Below, one piece after another: positions 26,499-34,915 of a stretch of DNA of 64,000 nucleotides. The notes below the pieces were generated by a model. The model was not told the origin of the DNA, ran no database searches, and saw nothing but the letters and a program-made list of their open reading frames with translations. A program made the position numbers and the translations under genes. The first letter of the stretch is position 1; the number at the start of each line of letters is the position of its first letter. The stretch spans positions 496,001 to 560,000 of the forward strand of contig NZ_RPHB01000003.1 in assembly GCF_019343195.1 (NCBI RefSeq), read 5' to 3'. This DNA is from Arthrospiribacter ruber. Its GTDB lineage: Bacteria > Bacteroidota > Bacteroidia > Cytophagales > Cyclobacteriaceae.

Positions 26499-27638
26499 TC
26501 AAAAAACCAAGTTGTCCGTATCTACCAGTTCTACCCAGCGTTTCATTTTCTTTTGAATGACTTTCCAATGGTGCTTGTCTTCTTCAGTAATCAGGGAAAT
26601 GGCTTCTCCAGAAGCTCCCGCCCTGCCAGTTCTTCCTATCCGGTGGATGTAATCCTTGGGTGATCTTGGGAGTTCGAAATTGACTACGTGGGGCAAAAAC
26701 TGTATATCTATTCCTCTCGCAGCAAGATCTGTTGCAACCAGCACACGAAGTGTTCCTCCTTTGAATTGTTTCAAGGCCTCAGTCCTGGCTCCCTGACTTT
26801 TGTCACCATGGAAGGCCATGGCCTGTATGCCGTTTTTATTCAGCTTGGCTGTCAGGTTATCAGCTGTTCGGATAGAGGAAGCAAACACCAATACCTGCTC
26901 CCAGTCCCCTTCCTGTATCAAATGCCTCAAAAGCGGTCCCTTTTTCTCTTGGGCTACTAAGTAGGCGGTTTGGTTGATGAGTTCAGGTGTGATTTCTTCA
27001 GGTTTGACTTCAATTTTTACCGGATTCTGTAGCAGTCTATCAATCAATTGGTCTACCGAATCTTCCATAGTGGCAGAAAAGAGCAGATTTTGTCTTTTCT
27101 TAGGTAGGCGGGAGAGGATTTCATCCAACTCTGCCTTGAACCCGAGATTGAGCACTTTATCAGCTTCATCCAATACAAGGGTTTTCAGATCGGAGATGGA
27201 AATGGCATTTCTAGCAATCAGATCCAGAAGCCTGCCCGGTGTAGCCACTAAGATGTCCGTACCGTTGAGTTTGATCATTTGGGGATTGATGGATACTCCA
27301 CCAAAGACTGCGTTGCTTTTTACTTTTCTGGGTAGAAACTTACCGAACATCCGGATGACTTCTTCTACCTGGGCCGCGAGTTCCCTAGTAGGCACTATGA
27401 TCAGGACAGGGACTGACCTGCTTTTGTGGATGGAGGATTTCTGCAACTCTTCCAGTATGGGTAGAATGTAAGCGGCTGTTTTGCCGGATCCAGTCTGCGC
27501 CAGGCCCAACAAATCCCTTTTTTGCAAAATGTACGGTATGGCTTCCACCTGTATGGGATAAGGTTTCTCGTAATTTGCTTTTTGGATGGCTTGTAAGATG
27601 TCGGGAGATAAGCCCAGGTCTGAAAAGTTCATGATCAT
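26499..27638 (-). CDS. DEAD-box RNA helicase, RhlE-like
   Basis: The 379-residue protein has all DEAD-box motifs in order: the Q motif (F.DLGLSPDIL ... KPYPIQ), Walker A AQTGSGKT, PTRELAAQ, DEADKVL (DEAD), SATM, and in the second domain VLVATDLAARGID and HRIGRTGRAG. It unwinds RNA with ATP, probably in ribosome assembly or mRNA decay. It lacks the long basic C-terminal tail of larger RhlE proteins. The start may be at 27638 or two codons later at 27632. A -7 box TACCTTTG lies on the minus strand at 27652-27659. Confidence 0.93.
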   Translation of the reverse strand: MIMNFSDLGLSPDILQAIQKANYEKPYPIQVEAIPYILQKRDLLGLAQTGSGKTAAYILPILEELQKSSIHKSRSVPVLIIVPTRELAAQVEEVIRMFGKFLPRKVKSNAVFGGVSINPQMIKLNGTDILVATPGRLLDLIARNAISISDLKTLVLDEADKVLNLGFKAELDEILSRLPKKRQNLLFSATMEDSVDQLIDRLLQNPVKIEVKPEEITPELINQTAYLVAQEKKGPLLRHLIQEGDWEQVLVFASSIRTADNLTAKLNKNGIQAMAFHGDKSQGARTEALKQFKGGTLRVLVATDLAARGIDIQFLPHVVNFELPRSPKDYIHRIGRTGRAGASGEAISLITEEDKHHWKVIQKKMKRWVELVDTDNLVF

Positions 27639-27651
27639 TCGGTTTTCAGGA

Positions 27652-27659
27652 CAAAGGTA
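27652..27659 (-). promoter_or_regulatory. -7 box (TACCTTTG) of the helicase gene
   Basis: It matches the Bacteroidota -7 consensus TAnnTTTG and lies 14 bases upstream of the first ATG. I do not see a clear -33 TTG at the usual spacing. Confidence 0.55.
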
Positions 27660-27737
27660 GGGTTTATTTTAAAATCAGTTTGTAGAAAGGAATTTCTCGG
27701 GGATTGGGAGTGGTTCTTAGCTTTTTCACTGAATCCA

Positions 27738-27768
27738 ATGAGCCGAATAATGTTTTTAATCGGCTCAT
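27738..27768. repeat. TGAGCCGA inverted repeat, copy 1
   Basis: ATGAGCCGA (27738-27746) pairs with TCGGCTCAT (27760-27768), and the inner right arm TTTTAATCGGCTCA is shared with the palindrome at 29875-29903. The two copies bracket the accessory patch with the HTH regulator and the AAA fragment. Confidence 0.6.
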
Positions 27769-27865
27769 AACCTACATTTGGTAAGACAAAGAAAAGTCTT
27801 ATTTCTGATATGATTCAGGGTGACTATAAGTCCCAGTTTAATAGGTTTTTTTGCTAAGCCTGTTC

Positions 27866-28288
27866 TCAGTTATTTTGTTTTTTTTCAAGTTCATGAATAA
27901 TTCTATCTTTTAAAGAAATGATTCTCTCTTTTTCATTTAGTTGATTTTCCAGAGTTGCAATTACAAGTTTTAAAGAATTCACAACCTCTTGATGCTGTGA
28001 TTTTTCAATTAAACCATAGGGTGGTTCGCTTTCTTTTAGGAGAATGTTACTTTCTTGATTTTCTGCCTTGGCCAATATCATATCACCTTTACCGGTCATT
28101 AACCATACAGGATTCACTTCTGGGAAATGAATTACAAACATTTCAAGCCATCTTGTTTGAATGTCTTTATCTTTTCCTATGGCTTTTGAGATAGTACCAT
28201 TACTTGCGCCTATTTTTTGTTCGATTTTCCTAATACTTAAATGGCAGGTGCTGGCAAATTCCCCTATTCTGTCAATAATTGTCGACAT
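27866..28288 (-). CDS. helix-turn-helix transcriptional regulator (phage-repressor-like)
   Basis: The 140-residue protein has an N-terminal HTH domain (about 5-70) of the bacteriophage CI/XRE kind, with LSIRKIEQKIGASNGTISK as the helix-turn-helix and NPVWLMTGKGDM after it, a signature of repressor-like HTH proteins. A low-complexity linker and a C-terminal coiled coil (about 95-140, with EKERIISLKDRIIHELEKK) follow, probably for dimerisation. It is divergent from the small gene at 28459. A 14-bp palindrome between them is a candidate operator for autoregulation. Confidence 0.85.
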   Translation of the reverse strand: MSTIIDRIGEFASTCHLSIRKIEQKIGASNGTISKAIGKDKDIQTRWLEMFVIHFPEVNPVWLMTGKGDMILAKAENQESNILLKESEPPYGLIEKSQHQEVVNSLKLVIATLENQLNEKERIISLKDRIIHELEKKQNN

Positions 28289-28321
28289 ATTAATTTAAAT
28301 ATCTATGAAAATTTCTTAATG

Positions 28322-28335
28322 TAGAATATATTCTA
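28322..28335. promoter_or_regulatory. perfect 14-bp palindrome, candidate operator
   Basis: TAGAATATATTCTA lies 34 bases upstream of the HTH regulator start (minus strand) and 124 bases upstream of the small plus-strand gene, within the AT-rich divergent region 28289-28458. The position fits an autoregulatory site. This is inferred only from symmetry and location. Confidence 0.5.
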
Positions 28336-28458
28336 TATATTTCAATATTGTATACTAAAAATAGATAATTAAAGATGTAAATCAATCGAAGTTCAAATTA
28401 CTATAGCTATAATTAACTCTAAATTTCATTTCTATTGTACCTATTAAACTTAATAAAT

Positions 28459-28710
28459 ATGTGTCCTCCTGTTTTTATCATCAACAATCAATACAGTAAT
28501 CCAAATGGAAGTTCAAAAAATAATCCGGCAATTGAAGAAGCCAGAGAATTATTGAAATTAGTTCTAAAGAAGTGGGCAGAGAACCATGCACAGATATTTT
28601 CCCTATTAGAAGAAGAATGGGAGGATGAAGCAGCTCAGCTAAAAGAGCTCTGGAGGCTAAAGCAAGAGGCTGAGCAGTTACATGTCCTAGTGAAGGATAA
28701 AATCAAATGA
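28459..28710 (+). CDS. small hypothetical protein divergent from the HTH regulator
   Basis: From ATG 28459 the protein has 83 residues, beginning MCPPVFIINNQYSNPNGSSK and followed by a long charged helix (about 25-83, with EEEWEDEAAQLKELW and LKQEAEQLHVLV) of coiled-coil character. There is no signal peptide or membrane segment. It may be a partner of the HTH regulator, which also has a coiled coil, but no family is recognised. An upstream TTG at 28435 is a less likely start. Confidence 0.55.
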   Translation: MCPPVFIINNQYSNPNGSSKNNPAIEEARELLKLVLKKWAENHAQIFSLLEEEWEDEAAQLKELWRLKQEAEQLHVLVKDKIK

Positions 28711-28997
28711 AATCTTAAAAGTGCATATACGGTAAACATGTGGTCTAAAAATTAATTTTCACAAAAAAATGGTGCCGTTTCCAGTGTCCTTTGAAGTAAC
28801 GGGAACAGGGCTTTCTTATAGGTTTTAAATTCAATACTTCATCTGACATTGTTGAAGCTTTTCAATTGGTTACCACGGAATGAATCTTATTCATAATTCT
28901 GTTGAACCGATACTCCTGTTCTTCATAATAGAGATTCCCTAAAATTGCTTCTTGTTTAATTTCATCTTGGAGAATATCCTTAAAGCAATCTTTTAAG
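28711..28997. other. debris: copy of tRNA 3' end and an orphan reading frame
   Basis: Bases 28795-28809 (AGTAACGGGAACAGG) repeat the 3' end of the initiator tRNA at 31254-31268 with one mismatch, and the flanking AAAAAA and TCCTTYGAAG are also shared. From 29000 down to 28867 the minus strand has an open frame ending SVVTN and a stop (it includes KDILQDEIKQEAILGNLYYE), which reads like the C-terminus of a lost gene. The start of that frame is replaced by the element at 28998-29265. Confidence 0.5.
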
Positions 28998-29265
28998 TAG
29001 GGCGTGCTGAAAAACGCCAACTGGAGAATTAATTCTTTAAATTTTGATGAATACCCCGTTTGTCAGGTATTTTCTTTTTAAGCAGGTGCACGCTTATTCA
29101 ATGACATAGCTTGATTTCCGTGCTCCTTAAAATTTCAAAACTCGAAATTTTAAGGCTAGCCTCAGGCATACCATCTTCTTCATTGGGCTCACTCGAAGTA
29201 TAATCATACATCTTCATTCGCCCGCTTTGAATCTGGCATACCTGAGACTTTTTCAGCAAGCCCTA
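28998..29265. mobile_element. 268-bp IS-like remnant with 17-bp terminal inverted repeats
   Basis: The ends are TAGGGCGTGCTGAAAAA (28998-29014) and, reading inward from the right, TAGGGCTTGCTGAAAAA (29265-29249): 16 of 17 bases match. No transposase is inside. The right end supplies the TAG that stops the AAA ATPase fragment. The outer TA may be the target-site duplication. It is either a MITE or an internally deleted insertion sequence. Confidence 0.7.
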
Positions 29266-29718
29266 AATATCACTTTTCTCTTTACCTCTTCTTTCATCTC
29301 GGGTAAAAACTTCTTTGATCCTTCCTTTTGGGTAAAAATGTAAGCTTTCCTCCATGATCTGTGTATTGGTAAGACTGAAAGCATACTCATACTCAATCCC
29401 TTTGGATAAGAACCTTATAAAGTATTTGCTTGGCTTATTGGCATACCCATCAAATTTGAATGGTTTGTAATTGAAAATGGTATTTTCATTATGCGTATGT
29501 GATCGAAACACCAAGGTATTGCAAAAACGAATGGCCTTGATGACATTGCTTTTTCCAGAAGCATTTGCTCCATACATGACCATCGTTTTGAGAACATCAG
29601 TTTTATCATGGCGAAACACATTATCCACTAAGGCTCTAGCATTGGCGGATTTAATGTTCGCTGCTCTGAAATCTAGACAAACTTCATCTTTGATGGAAAA
29701 AAAATTGCTAAGACGTAT
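29263..29718 (-). pseudogene. truncated AAA ATPase (AAA_21/AbiLii-like) fragment
   Basis: The minus strand encodes the N-terminus of an OLD/RloC-like AAA_21 ATPase: RLSNFFSIKDEVCLDF at the start and the Walker A MVMYGANASGKSNVIKAI. It keeps the following strand (TIFNYKPFKFDGYANKPS). It is cut at RRGKEKSDI by the 268-bp element, leaving about 150 of the usual 370-430 residues, and loses the signature and Walker B parts. No ATG is seen at the expected start (an ATA codon precedes RLSNFF and TAG precedes that), so both ends are lost. Relatives are often anti-phage proteins; this one is dead. Confidence 0.75.
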
Positions 29719-30054
29719 CTATAACACCATTTTAATAGCTTATTATGTAAATATTTTACAAATATAAACTTTAAAATGACGTAAGTGTTTTTTTGTTTTG
29801 TTTTTCGACTAGCAATAAGTTTAATGAATATGGTTGCAGGTTTTTAGATCATCTTCTTTGCAATAAAACCACGATGAGCCGATTAACCCTTTTAATCGGC
29901 TCAAAATCTCATTTAGTTCAAGTAAGTAATGGTAGCAAGAATAAAAAGAACAAGAAATTCTTAATATTTAGCGAATACAATGTAAAAGAATTTCGATTTT
30001 CTTTACATTAGTGTTTCACAAGATAAAGAAAAATAAAAAATCTTTACAATACCC
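29719..30054. other. intergenic upstream of the Fic gene
   Basis: No gene. It is AT-rich, and the main feature is the TGAGCCGATTAA palindrome listed separately. Multiple A/T tracts precede the Fic start codon, and no -7 consensus box is obvious. Confidence 0.5.
29875..29903. promoter_or_regulatory. TGAGCCGATTAA palindrome upstream of the Fic gene, copy 2
   Basis: TGAGCCGATTAA (29875-29886) and TTAATCGGCTCA (29892-29903) form a perfect 12-bp inverted repeat with a five-base spacer. It lies about 150 bases before the Fic start. A shorter copy lies at 27738-27768, and the TGAG-x-ATAA half-site at the decayed Fic locus is similar. It may be an operator for the Fic protein's own winged-helix domain, or a mobile-element scar. 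Confidence 0.5.
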
Positions 30055-31116
30055 ATGACCTGGCAACCTACATCACTTCCTTACAGCAAAGAACTTGAAA
30101 CCAAACAAGTACTCAAAGCCCTCAACCAGGCACATCGTGCACTGGCAGAGCTCAAGGGCGTAGCTCGAAGTATTCCTAGGCAGGATATATTGATCAATTC
30201 ATTATCCATACAAGAGGCTAAAGATAGTTCTGAGGTGGAAAATATAGTTACTACACATGATGAACTCTACCGATCTTCACTTGGACCTGATTACGATGTA
30301 TCTCCACAAGCCAAAGAAGTGAAAAACTATATATCTGCTCTCAAAAGGGGTTTTGACATTGTCACCAAACATGGCATTCTTACATCCAATCACATCATAG
30401 AAATACAAACTGTATTGGAAGGGAACAATGCAGGTTTTCGAAAACTACCAGGAACAGCACTTAAAAATCAGCAGACGGGAGAAGTGGTTTACACACCACC
30501 GCAGGAATATGATGAGATTGTAAGGTTAATGCAGAACTTGGAGCTGTTCATCAACGATCCTGAGATGAGTGAAGTAGACCCAATTATCAAAATGGCAGTT
30601 ATTCACTTTCAGTTCGAAAGCATACATCCATTTTATGATGGCAATGGTCGCACAGGAAGAATCATCAATATCCTCTACTTAGTTCTCCAAGGTTTACTTG
30701 ACTTGCCCATATTGTACCTGAGCCATTTTATTATACAAAATAAAAGCGAATACTACATGCACTTGCAAGAAGTAAGAAAAACAGGGGAATGGGAAGATTG
30801 GCTTTTATACATGATTCAAGGGGTGGAGCAAACTGCGCTAAGCACCATGCACAAAGTGGAAGAAATAAAAAGAGCTATGATGGTGTTGAAAAATGTCCTC
30901 CGAGAAAATTATAAATTTTACAGTCAGGATTTGCTCAACCACCTTTTCCATCATCCTTACACCAAAATAGAATATTTACAAGAGGCCCTTCGCATCAGCC
31001 GTCCTACCGCCGCGGGATATCTCAATCAATTAGCCAAAGATGGTGTCTTGATCAAAAAAGTAAGCAAACCCAATTATTACATTAACCCATATCTGACCAA
31101 GGCATTGACGCCCTAA
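30055..31116 (+). CDS. Fic family protein (AMPylase-like) with winged-helix C-terminus
   Basis: The 353-residue protein has the catalytic Fic motif HPFYDGNGRTGR (about residue 196), complete with the His and the GNGR loop. It also has the N-terminal inhibitory motif SSEVEN (about 63), which fits the (S/T)xxxE(G/N) rule for class II self-inhibited Fic proteins. A C-terminal winged HTH with RISRPTAAGYLNQLAKDGVL lies at about 315-345. Fic proteins transfer AMP to hydroxyls of target proteins. This one is likely self-inhibited and DNA-binding. No separate antitoxin gene is adjacent. Confidence 0.92.
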   Translation: MTWQPTSLPYSKELETKQVLKALNQAHRALAELKGVARSIPRQDILINSLSIQEAKDSSEVENIVTTHDELYRSSLGPDYDVSPQAKEVKNYISALKRGFDIVTKHGILTSNHIIEIQTVLEGNNAGFRKLPGTALKNQQTGEVVYTPPQEYDEIVRLMQNLELFINDPEMSEVDPIIKMAVIHFQFESIHPFYDGNGRTGRIINILYLVLQGLLDLPILYLSHFIIQNKSEYYMHLQEVRKTGEWEDWLLYMIQGVEQTALSTMHKVEEIKRAMMVLKNVLRENYKFYSQDLLNHLFHHPYTKIEYLQEALRISRPTAAGYLNQLAKDGVLIKKVSKPNYYINPYLTKALTP

Positions 31117-31224
31117 ATGAATATAGACATAATGGTTTAAAACATTTTGAACAAAAGAATGATAAGGGATGTAAAGTTAATTTTTTAAAAAGTGCCTTAA
31201 ACAGCTAACAGAGAGGGGTTAAAC

Positions 31225-31250
31225 AAAAAAGGATACCAACTGGTATCCTT
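31225..31250 (-). terminator. terminator after the initiator tRNA
   Basis: On the minus strand AAGGATACCA pairs with TGGTATCCTT, then TTTTTT follows. It starts six bases after the tRNA 3' end. Confidence 0.75.
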
Positions 31251-31255
31251 CGAAG

Positions 31256-31328
<73 letters not shown>

Positions 31329-31362
31329 ATATATTTTCAATATTTCAAATCAATTTATTTTC

Positions 31363-31450
31363 GGACTCGAATCCCGAAATTCGGGACTAGCTCTGTGTCC
31401 GCCGCGGCGGATATGAGTCCGACAATCTGCAGTTGCAGTTCCATCCCGCG
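31363..31450 (-). pseudogene. decayed duplicate of the initiator tRNA
   Basis: The 5' end (CGCGGGATGGA) and about eleven upstream bases are the same as in the real tRNA, and CTCAT and a T arm (TCGGG ATTCGAG TCCGA) are still visible, but the D arm is changed, the region after the anticodon is interrupted by a GC-rich insert, and the 3' acceptor strand is lost. It lies upstream of the true tRNA, as expected for an old tandem duplication. Confidence 0.7.
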
Positions 31451-31725
31451 ATATATTTTTAAAGCTTTTAGCTTTTAAATTCGATTGTTGAAAGGCCATT
31501 TGCCTTTAGCGTGGTACAAAAGTAGGGGGCTTTAGATTAAAATGCAAATATGTGTTCTTATTTTTTATTCAATTTGCTTTTTTAGAACAGTAAGAATTGG
31601 AATATATTGCTGATTGAGAGGTGATTTAACCATTAAAATTCTTTTTTAAACCCGATTAGGTGCCGTTTATCGAAAGCTTCTTTGGTTTATGGTGATTAAA
31701 CTGACTGATACTCAAAAAAATCAAG

Positions 31726-31733
31726 TACCTTTG
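31726..31733 (+). promoter_or_regulatory. -7 box (TACCTTTG) of era
   Basis: It matches TAnnTTTG exactly and lies 16 bases before the era ATG, giving a short leader. Confidence 0.55.
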
Positions 31734-31749
31734 TGAAAAAATTATTGTC

Positions 31750-32640
31750 ATGACCGAACAAACACACAAAGCAGGATTTGTAAACATAGTGGGTAAGCCC
31801 AATGTAGGCAAATCTACCTTGATGAATGTTTTGATCGGTGAGAGACTTTCGATCATCTCCTCTAAGGCACAGACTACCCGGCATAGGATTATGGGTATCA
31901 TCAATGATGATGCATATCAGATTGTGTTTTCGGACACACCGGGTATGCTCAAACCCAAATATGAATTGCATAAAAACATGATGGGTTTTGTGCACATGTC
32001 CCTAGAGGATGCAGACGTGATCCTTTTCGTAACCGATCTATTTGAAACAGATGCTGAAATAGAAGACGTAATAGAAAAGATCAACCAATCAGGTGTTCCT
32101 GTATTACTTGTCATCAACAAAATTGACCTTTCCAAAGAGAATCAATTGGATGAAGTGACGGCTTATTGGACGCAGAGGATCAAAGCAGAAGCGGTTATTC
32201 CGATTTCTGCTACCGAAAGTTTCAATACCGAACGCATTCTGATGGAAATTCTGGACAGGTTGCCCCAACATCCCCCATTTTACGATAAAGAAGAACTTAC
32301 TGACAAGCCTGAGCGTTTCTTTGCGTCTGAAATTGTTAGGGAAAAGATCTTTCTTAATTACAAAAAAGAAATTCCTTATAGTACAGAAGTAGCGATTGAG
32401 GATTTTTATGAAGAAGATCATATCATAAGGATCCGGGCTGTAATCTATGTGGAACGCAAAAGCCAAAAAGGCATAATCATAGGAGAGGGCGGAAAAGCCC
32501 TCAAAAGAGTAGGGATTCAGGCAAGGGAGGAAATGGAGAAATTTTTCGGAAAGAAGATTTTTCTGGAGACCTTTGTCAAGGTGGAAGATGATTGGAGGAA
32601 AAATAAAAATAAGTTGAAAAAATTTGGTTACGACCAATAA
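31750..32640 (+). CDS. era: GTPase Era
   Basis: The 296-residue protein has G1 [11 protein letters not shown]3 DTPG, G4 NKID and the C-terminal KH domain ([22 protein letters not shown]). Era binds the 3' end of 16S rRNA and helps 30S assembly. Length is normal. It is separated from der by eleven bases, so the two GTPase genes form an operon from the -7 box at 31726. Confidence 0.97.
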   Translation: MTEQTHKAGFVNIVGKPNVGKSTLMNVLIGERLSIISSKAQTTRHRIMGIINDDAYQIVFSDTPGMLKPKYELHKNMMGFVHMSLEDADVILFVTDLFETDAEIEDVIEKINQSGVPVLLVINKIDLSKENQLDEVTAYWTQRIKAEAVIPISATESFNTERILMEILDRLPQHPPFYDKEELTDKPERFFASEIVREKIFLNYKKEIPYSTEVAIEDFYEEDHIIRIRAVIYVERKSQKGIIIGEGGKALKRVGIQAREEMEKFFGKKIFLETFVKVEDDWRKNKNKLKKFGYDQ

Positions 32641-32651
32641 GTAATACAAGT

Positions 32652-33965
32652 ATGTCAAATATAGTAGCAATAGTTGGTAGGCCTAACGTAGGTAAATCTA
32701 CCTTTTTTAATAGATTGATCGAACAGCGTAAAGCGATAGAGGATAATGTCTCCGGAGTGACCCGTGACCGACACTATGGACACGCCACTTGGGGCGGTAA
32801 GTTTTTTTCAGTTATTGATACCGGAGGGTATGTGACTGGATCGGAAGATGTATATGAAGCTGAAATCAGAAAGCAGGTTAAGCTTGCCATTGAAGAGGCT
32901 AACGTGATCTTGTTTGTAGTGGATTGTCATGACGGCTTGACCGATTTGGATAAGGAGTTTGCCAATGAGCTCAGGTCTGCCAAAAAGCCAATCTATATAG
33001 TAGCCAATAAAGCCGATACTCCGGAGAAGTCCATGATGTCGGCAGAATTTTACGCCCTTGGCCTAGGAGAAAATGAGATTTTCCCTATCGCAGCCGCTAG
33101 TGGAAGTGGAACCGGAGACCTATTGGATGAAGTGATTCAGCATTTTGAGGAAGAAGGTCAGGAAGATCCCGAAGACGGAATTCCCAGAATAGCTATCCTC
33201 GGAAGGCCGAATGTTGGGAAATCTTCTTTTCTTAATGCCCTTCTTGGTAAAGAAAGGTCTATAGTAACCAATGAAGCAGGTACCACAAGAGATGCGATCA
33301 ATACCAGATACAAGCTTTATGGTAAGGATTTTATCATTACTGATACGGCGGGTATCAGAAAAAAGGCTAAAGTCAAAGAAGATATTGAGTTTTACTCTGT
33401 GATGCGTTCGTTGAGGACCTTGGAAGAGTCTGATGTACTGATCATCATGATAGATGCCACCCGTGGTCTGGAAGCCCAGGACATCAACCTTATTTCCCTA
33501 GGAATCAAAAACAACAAGGGCATCATGATCATGGTCAACAAGTGGGATTTGATAGAAAAAGATCACAAGACCTTGGACACCCTAAAAAAGGATATGATCG
33601 ATAAATTGGGAGAAAACAAATGGATTCCTATCATTTCTGCTTCTGTAGAGACCAAGCAAAGGATTTTTCAGGCGATTGAGCTGGCGGTCAAAGTGTATGA
33701 AAACAAAACCAGAAAGGTGCCTACCTCAAAACTCAATGAAAAAATACTTCCTGAAATAGAAAATTATCCCCCACCTGCCAATAAAGGGAAATACATTAAA
33801 ATCAAATACATTACCCAGTTGCCGACCAAAAATCCTGTCTTTGCCTTCTTCTGCAATCTTCCGCAGTATATAAAGGCTCCATATACCCGGTTTTTGGAAA
33901 ATAGGTTGAGAGAAAACTTTGATTTTGAAGGGGTTCCTATCAAGATCACTTACAAAAAGAAATAA
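32652..33965 (+). CDS. der: ribosome biogenesis GTPase Der
   Basis: The 437-residue protein contains two tandem G domains, with Walker A motifs [10 protein letters not shown] (about residue 8) and [10 protein letters not shown] (about 182). NKAD and NKWD are the two G4 motifs. A KH-like C-terminal domain follows (about 350-437). Der acts in 50S subunit assembly. Its start lies eleven bases after era. The gene ends 20 bases before the promoter of the small lipoprotein gene. Confidence 0.97.
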   Translation: MSNIVAIVGRPNVGKSTFFNRLIEQRKAIEDNVSGVTRDRHYGHATWGGKFFSVIDTGGYVTGSEDVYEAEIRKQVKLAIEEANVILFVVDCHDGLTDLDKEFANELRSAKKPIYIVANKADTPEKSMMSAEFYALGLGENEIFPIAAASGSGTGDLLDEVIQHFEEEGQEDPEDGIPRIAILGRPNVGKSSFLNALLGKERSIVTNEAGTTRDAINTRYKLYGKDFIITDTAGIRKKAKVKEDIEFYSVMRSLRTLEESDVLIIMIDATRGLEAQDINLISLGIKNNKGIMIMVNKWDLIEKDHKTLDTLKKDMIDKLGENKWIPIISASVETKQRIFQAIELAVKVYENKTRKVPTSKLNEKILPEIENYPPPANKGKYIKIKYITQLPTKNPVFAFFCNLPQYIKAPYTRFLENRLRENFDFEGVPIKITYKKK

Positions 33966-33984
33966 AAATATTTGCATGAATTGC

Positions 33985-34014
33985 TTGCCGATTCCAAACA
34001 ATATTTTACATTTG
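33985..34014 (+). promoter_or_regulatory. Bacteroidota-type promoter (TTG, 19 bp, TACATTTG)
   Basis: TTG at 33985-33987 and TACATTTG at 34007-34014 are separated by 19 bases, as expected for the -33/-7 elements. The first in-frame start codon of the next ORF (34016) lies in the transcription start region, so translation must begin at ATG 34046. Confidence 0.65.
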
Positions 34015-34045
34015 CGTGCTTAATTTAAGAATTAAACCAAACATC

Positions 34046-34234
34046 ATGAAAAAGGTATTTGCAATCTTCGCCGTAGCTGGTATGTTATTTACTGCTGCTT
34101 GTGGCAACAAAGAAACTAACGAAGAAACTGAAATCGAAGTAATCATCGAAGAAACTGAAGAGACTGTAGAAGAGTCTGCTGAAGACGTTGAAGATGCTTT
34201 CGAAGATTCAGCTGAAGAAGAAGTAGAAGCTTAA
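34046..34234 (+). CDS. small highly acidic lipoprotein
   Basis: The 62-residue precursor MKKVFAIFAVAGMLFTAACG has a lipobox (TAAC, Cys19). The mature peptide is almost entirely Glu/Asp with Thr, Val and Ala (E-rich repeats such as EETEETVEESAEDVEDAF). It will be lipid-anchored, with a strongly negative tail of about 43 residues. Such short acidic lipoproteins occur in Bacteroidota without a known role. It has its own promoter and terminator, so it is a one-gene transcription unit and probably well expressed. Confidence 0.8.
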   Translation: MKKVFAIFAVAGMLFTAACGNKETNEETEIEVIIEETEETVEESAEDVEDAFEDSAEEEVEA

Positions 34235-34253
34235 TTTCTACCTAACTTAAAAT

Positions 34254-34284
34254 AAAGTCCCTCAGAAATGTGGGACTTTTTTTA
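34254..34284 (+). terminator. rho-independent terminator of the acidic lipoprotein gene
   Basis: AAAGTCCC pairs with GGGACTTT around TCAGAAATGT, then seven T. It lies 20 bases after the stop codon and immediately before the next start at 34294. Confidence 0.85.
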
Positions 34285-34293
34285 TATTCGACC

Positions 34294-34914
34294 ATGAGTA
34301 AGGAAGCAGACTTTTTAAAGGTTTTCCAAAAATACATGCCGGAGGCTGCAGTTGACTATTGTTTTCAATTGTGGAAGTCCCAACCTTTTAATTTTTTGAT
34401 CAGTAAGGAGAGACAAAGTAAGCTTGGGGACTTCCGGTATAGGAGAGATAGAAAATTACAGACCATTTCCATCAATCATAACCTGAACCCTTACCAGTTT
34501 CTGATCACTTACTTGCATGAGGTGGCTCACCTTAAGGCTTTTATCCAGTATGGATATCAAATTGCGCCTCATGGAGTAGAATGGAAAAGGACTTTTCAGG
34601 ATTTAATGTTTCCGATCCTCCAAAAACCCGTTTTTCCCAAGGACGTCCATCATGCACTTCTCAGGCATATGGCAAATCCTAAAGCCAGTACAGGTGCAGA
34701 TCTTTTTTTGAGTAAGGTGGTTAAGGCCTATGATCTGAACAAAGATGAAAACCAGTTGCTGTTGGCAGAAGTCAGGGTGGGTGACAGTTTTTTACTGAAG
34801 GGAAGGAAGTTTAAAAAGGAGGCAGTGAGAAGAACTAGGGTCTTGTGCGAGGAACTGACATCAGGACGCAAATACCTCATATCCGCGCATGCAGAAGTGT
34901 CAAAAATCCAATGA
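34294..34914 (+). CDS. SprT-like zinc metallopeptidase domain protein
   Basis: From ATG 34294 the protein has 206 residues. The SprT-like core is the helix YLHEVAHLKAF (HExxH with the zinc-binding His pair, about residue 76) and a later HGVEWKRTF that supplies the third ligand. Proteins of this family are wss1/SprT-like putative proteases, and the bacterial function is poorly known. An in-frame upstream start at 34270 lies inside the preceding terminator and is rejected. The gene converges with scpB with a one-base gap. Confidence 0.8.
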   Translation: MSKEADFLKVFQKYMPEAAVDYCFQLWKSQPFNFLISKERQSKLGDFRYRRDRKLQTISINHNLNPYQFLITYLHEVAHLKAFIQYGYQIAPHGVEWKRTFQDLMFPILQKPVFPKDVHHALLRHMANPKASTGADLFLSKVVKAYDLNKDENQLLLAEVRVGDSFLLKGRKFKKEAVRRTRVLCEELTSGRKYLISAHAEVSKIQ

Positions 34915-34915
34915 T

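Noticed and set aside
29793-30011. 72-codon ORF before the Fic gene
   Set aside because: It spans the TGAGCCGATTAA palindrome and AT-rich leader, with no conserved motif.
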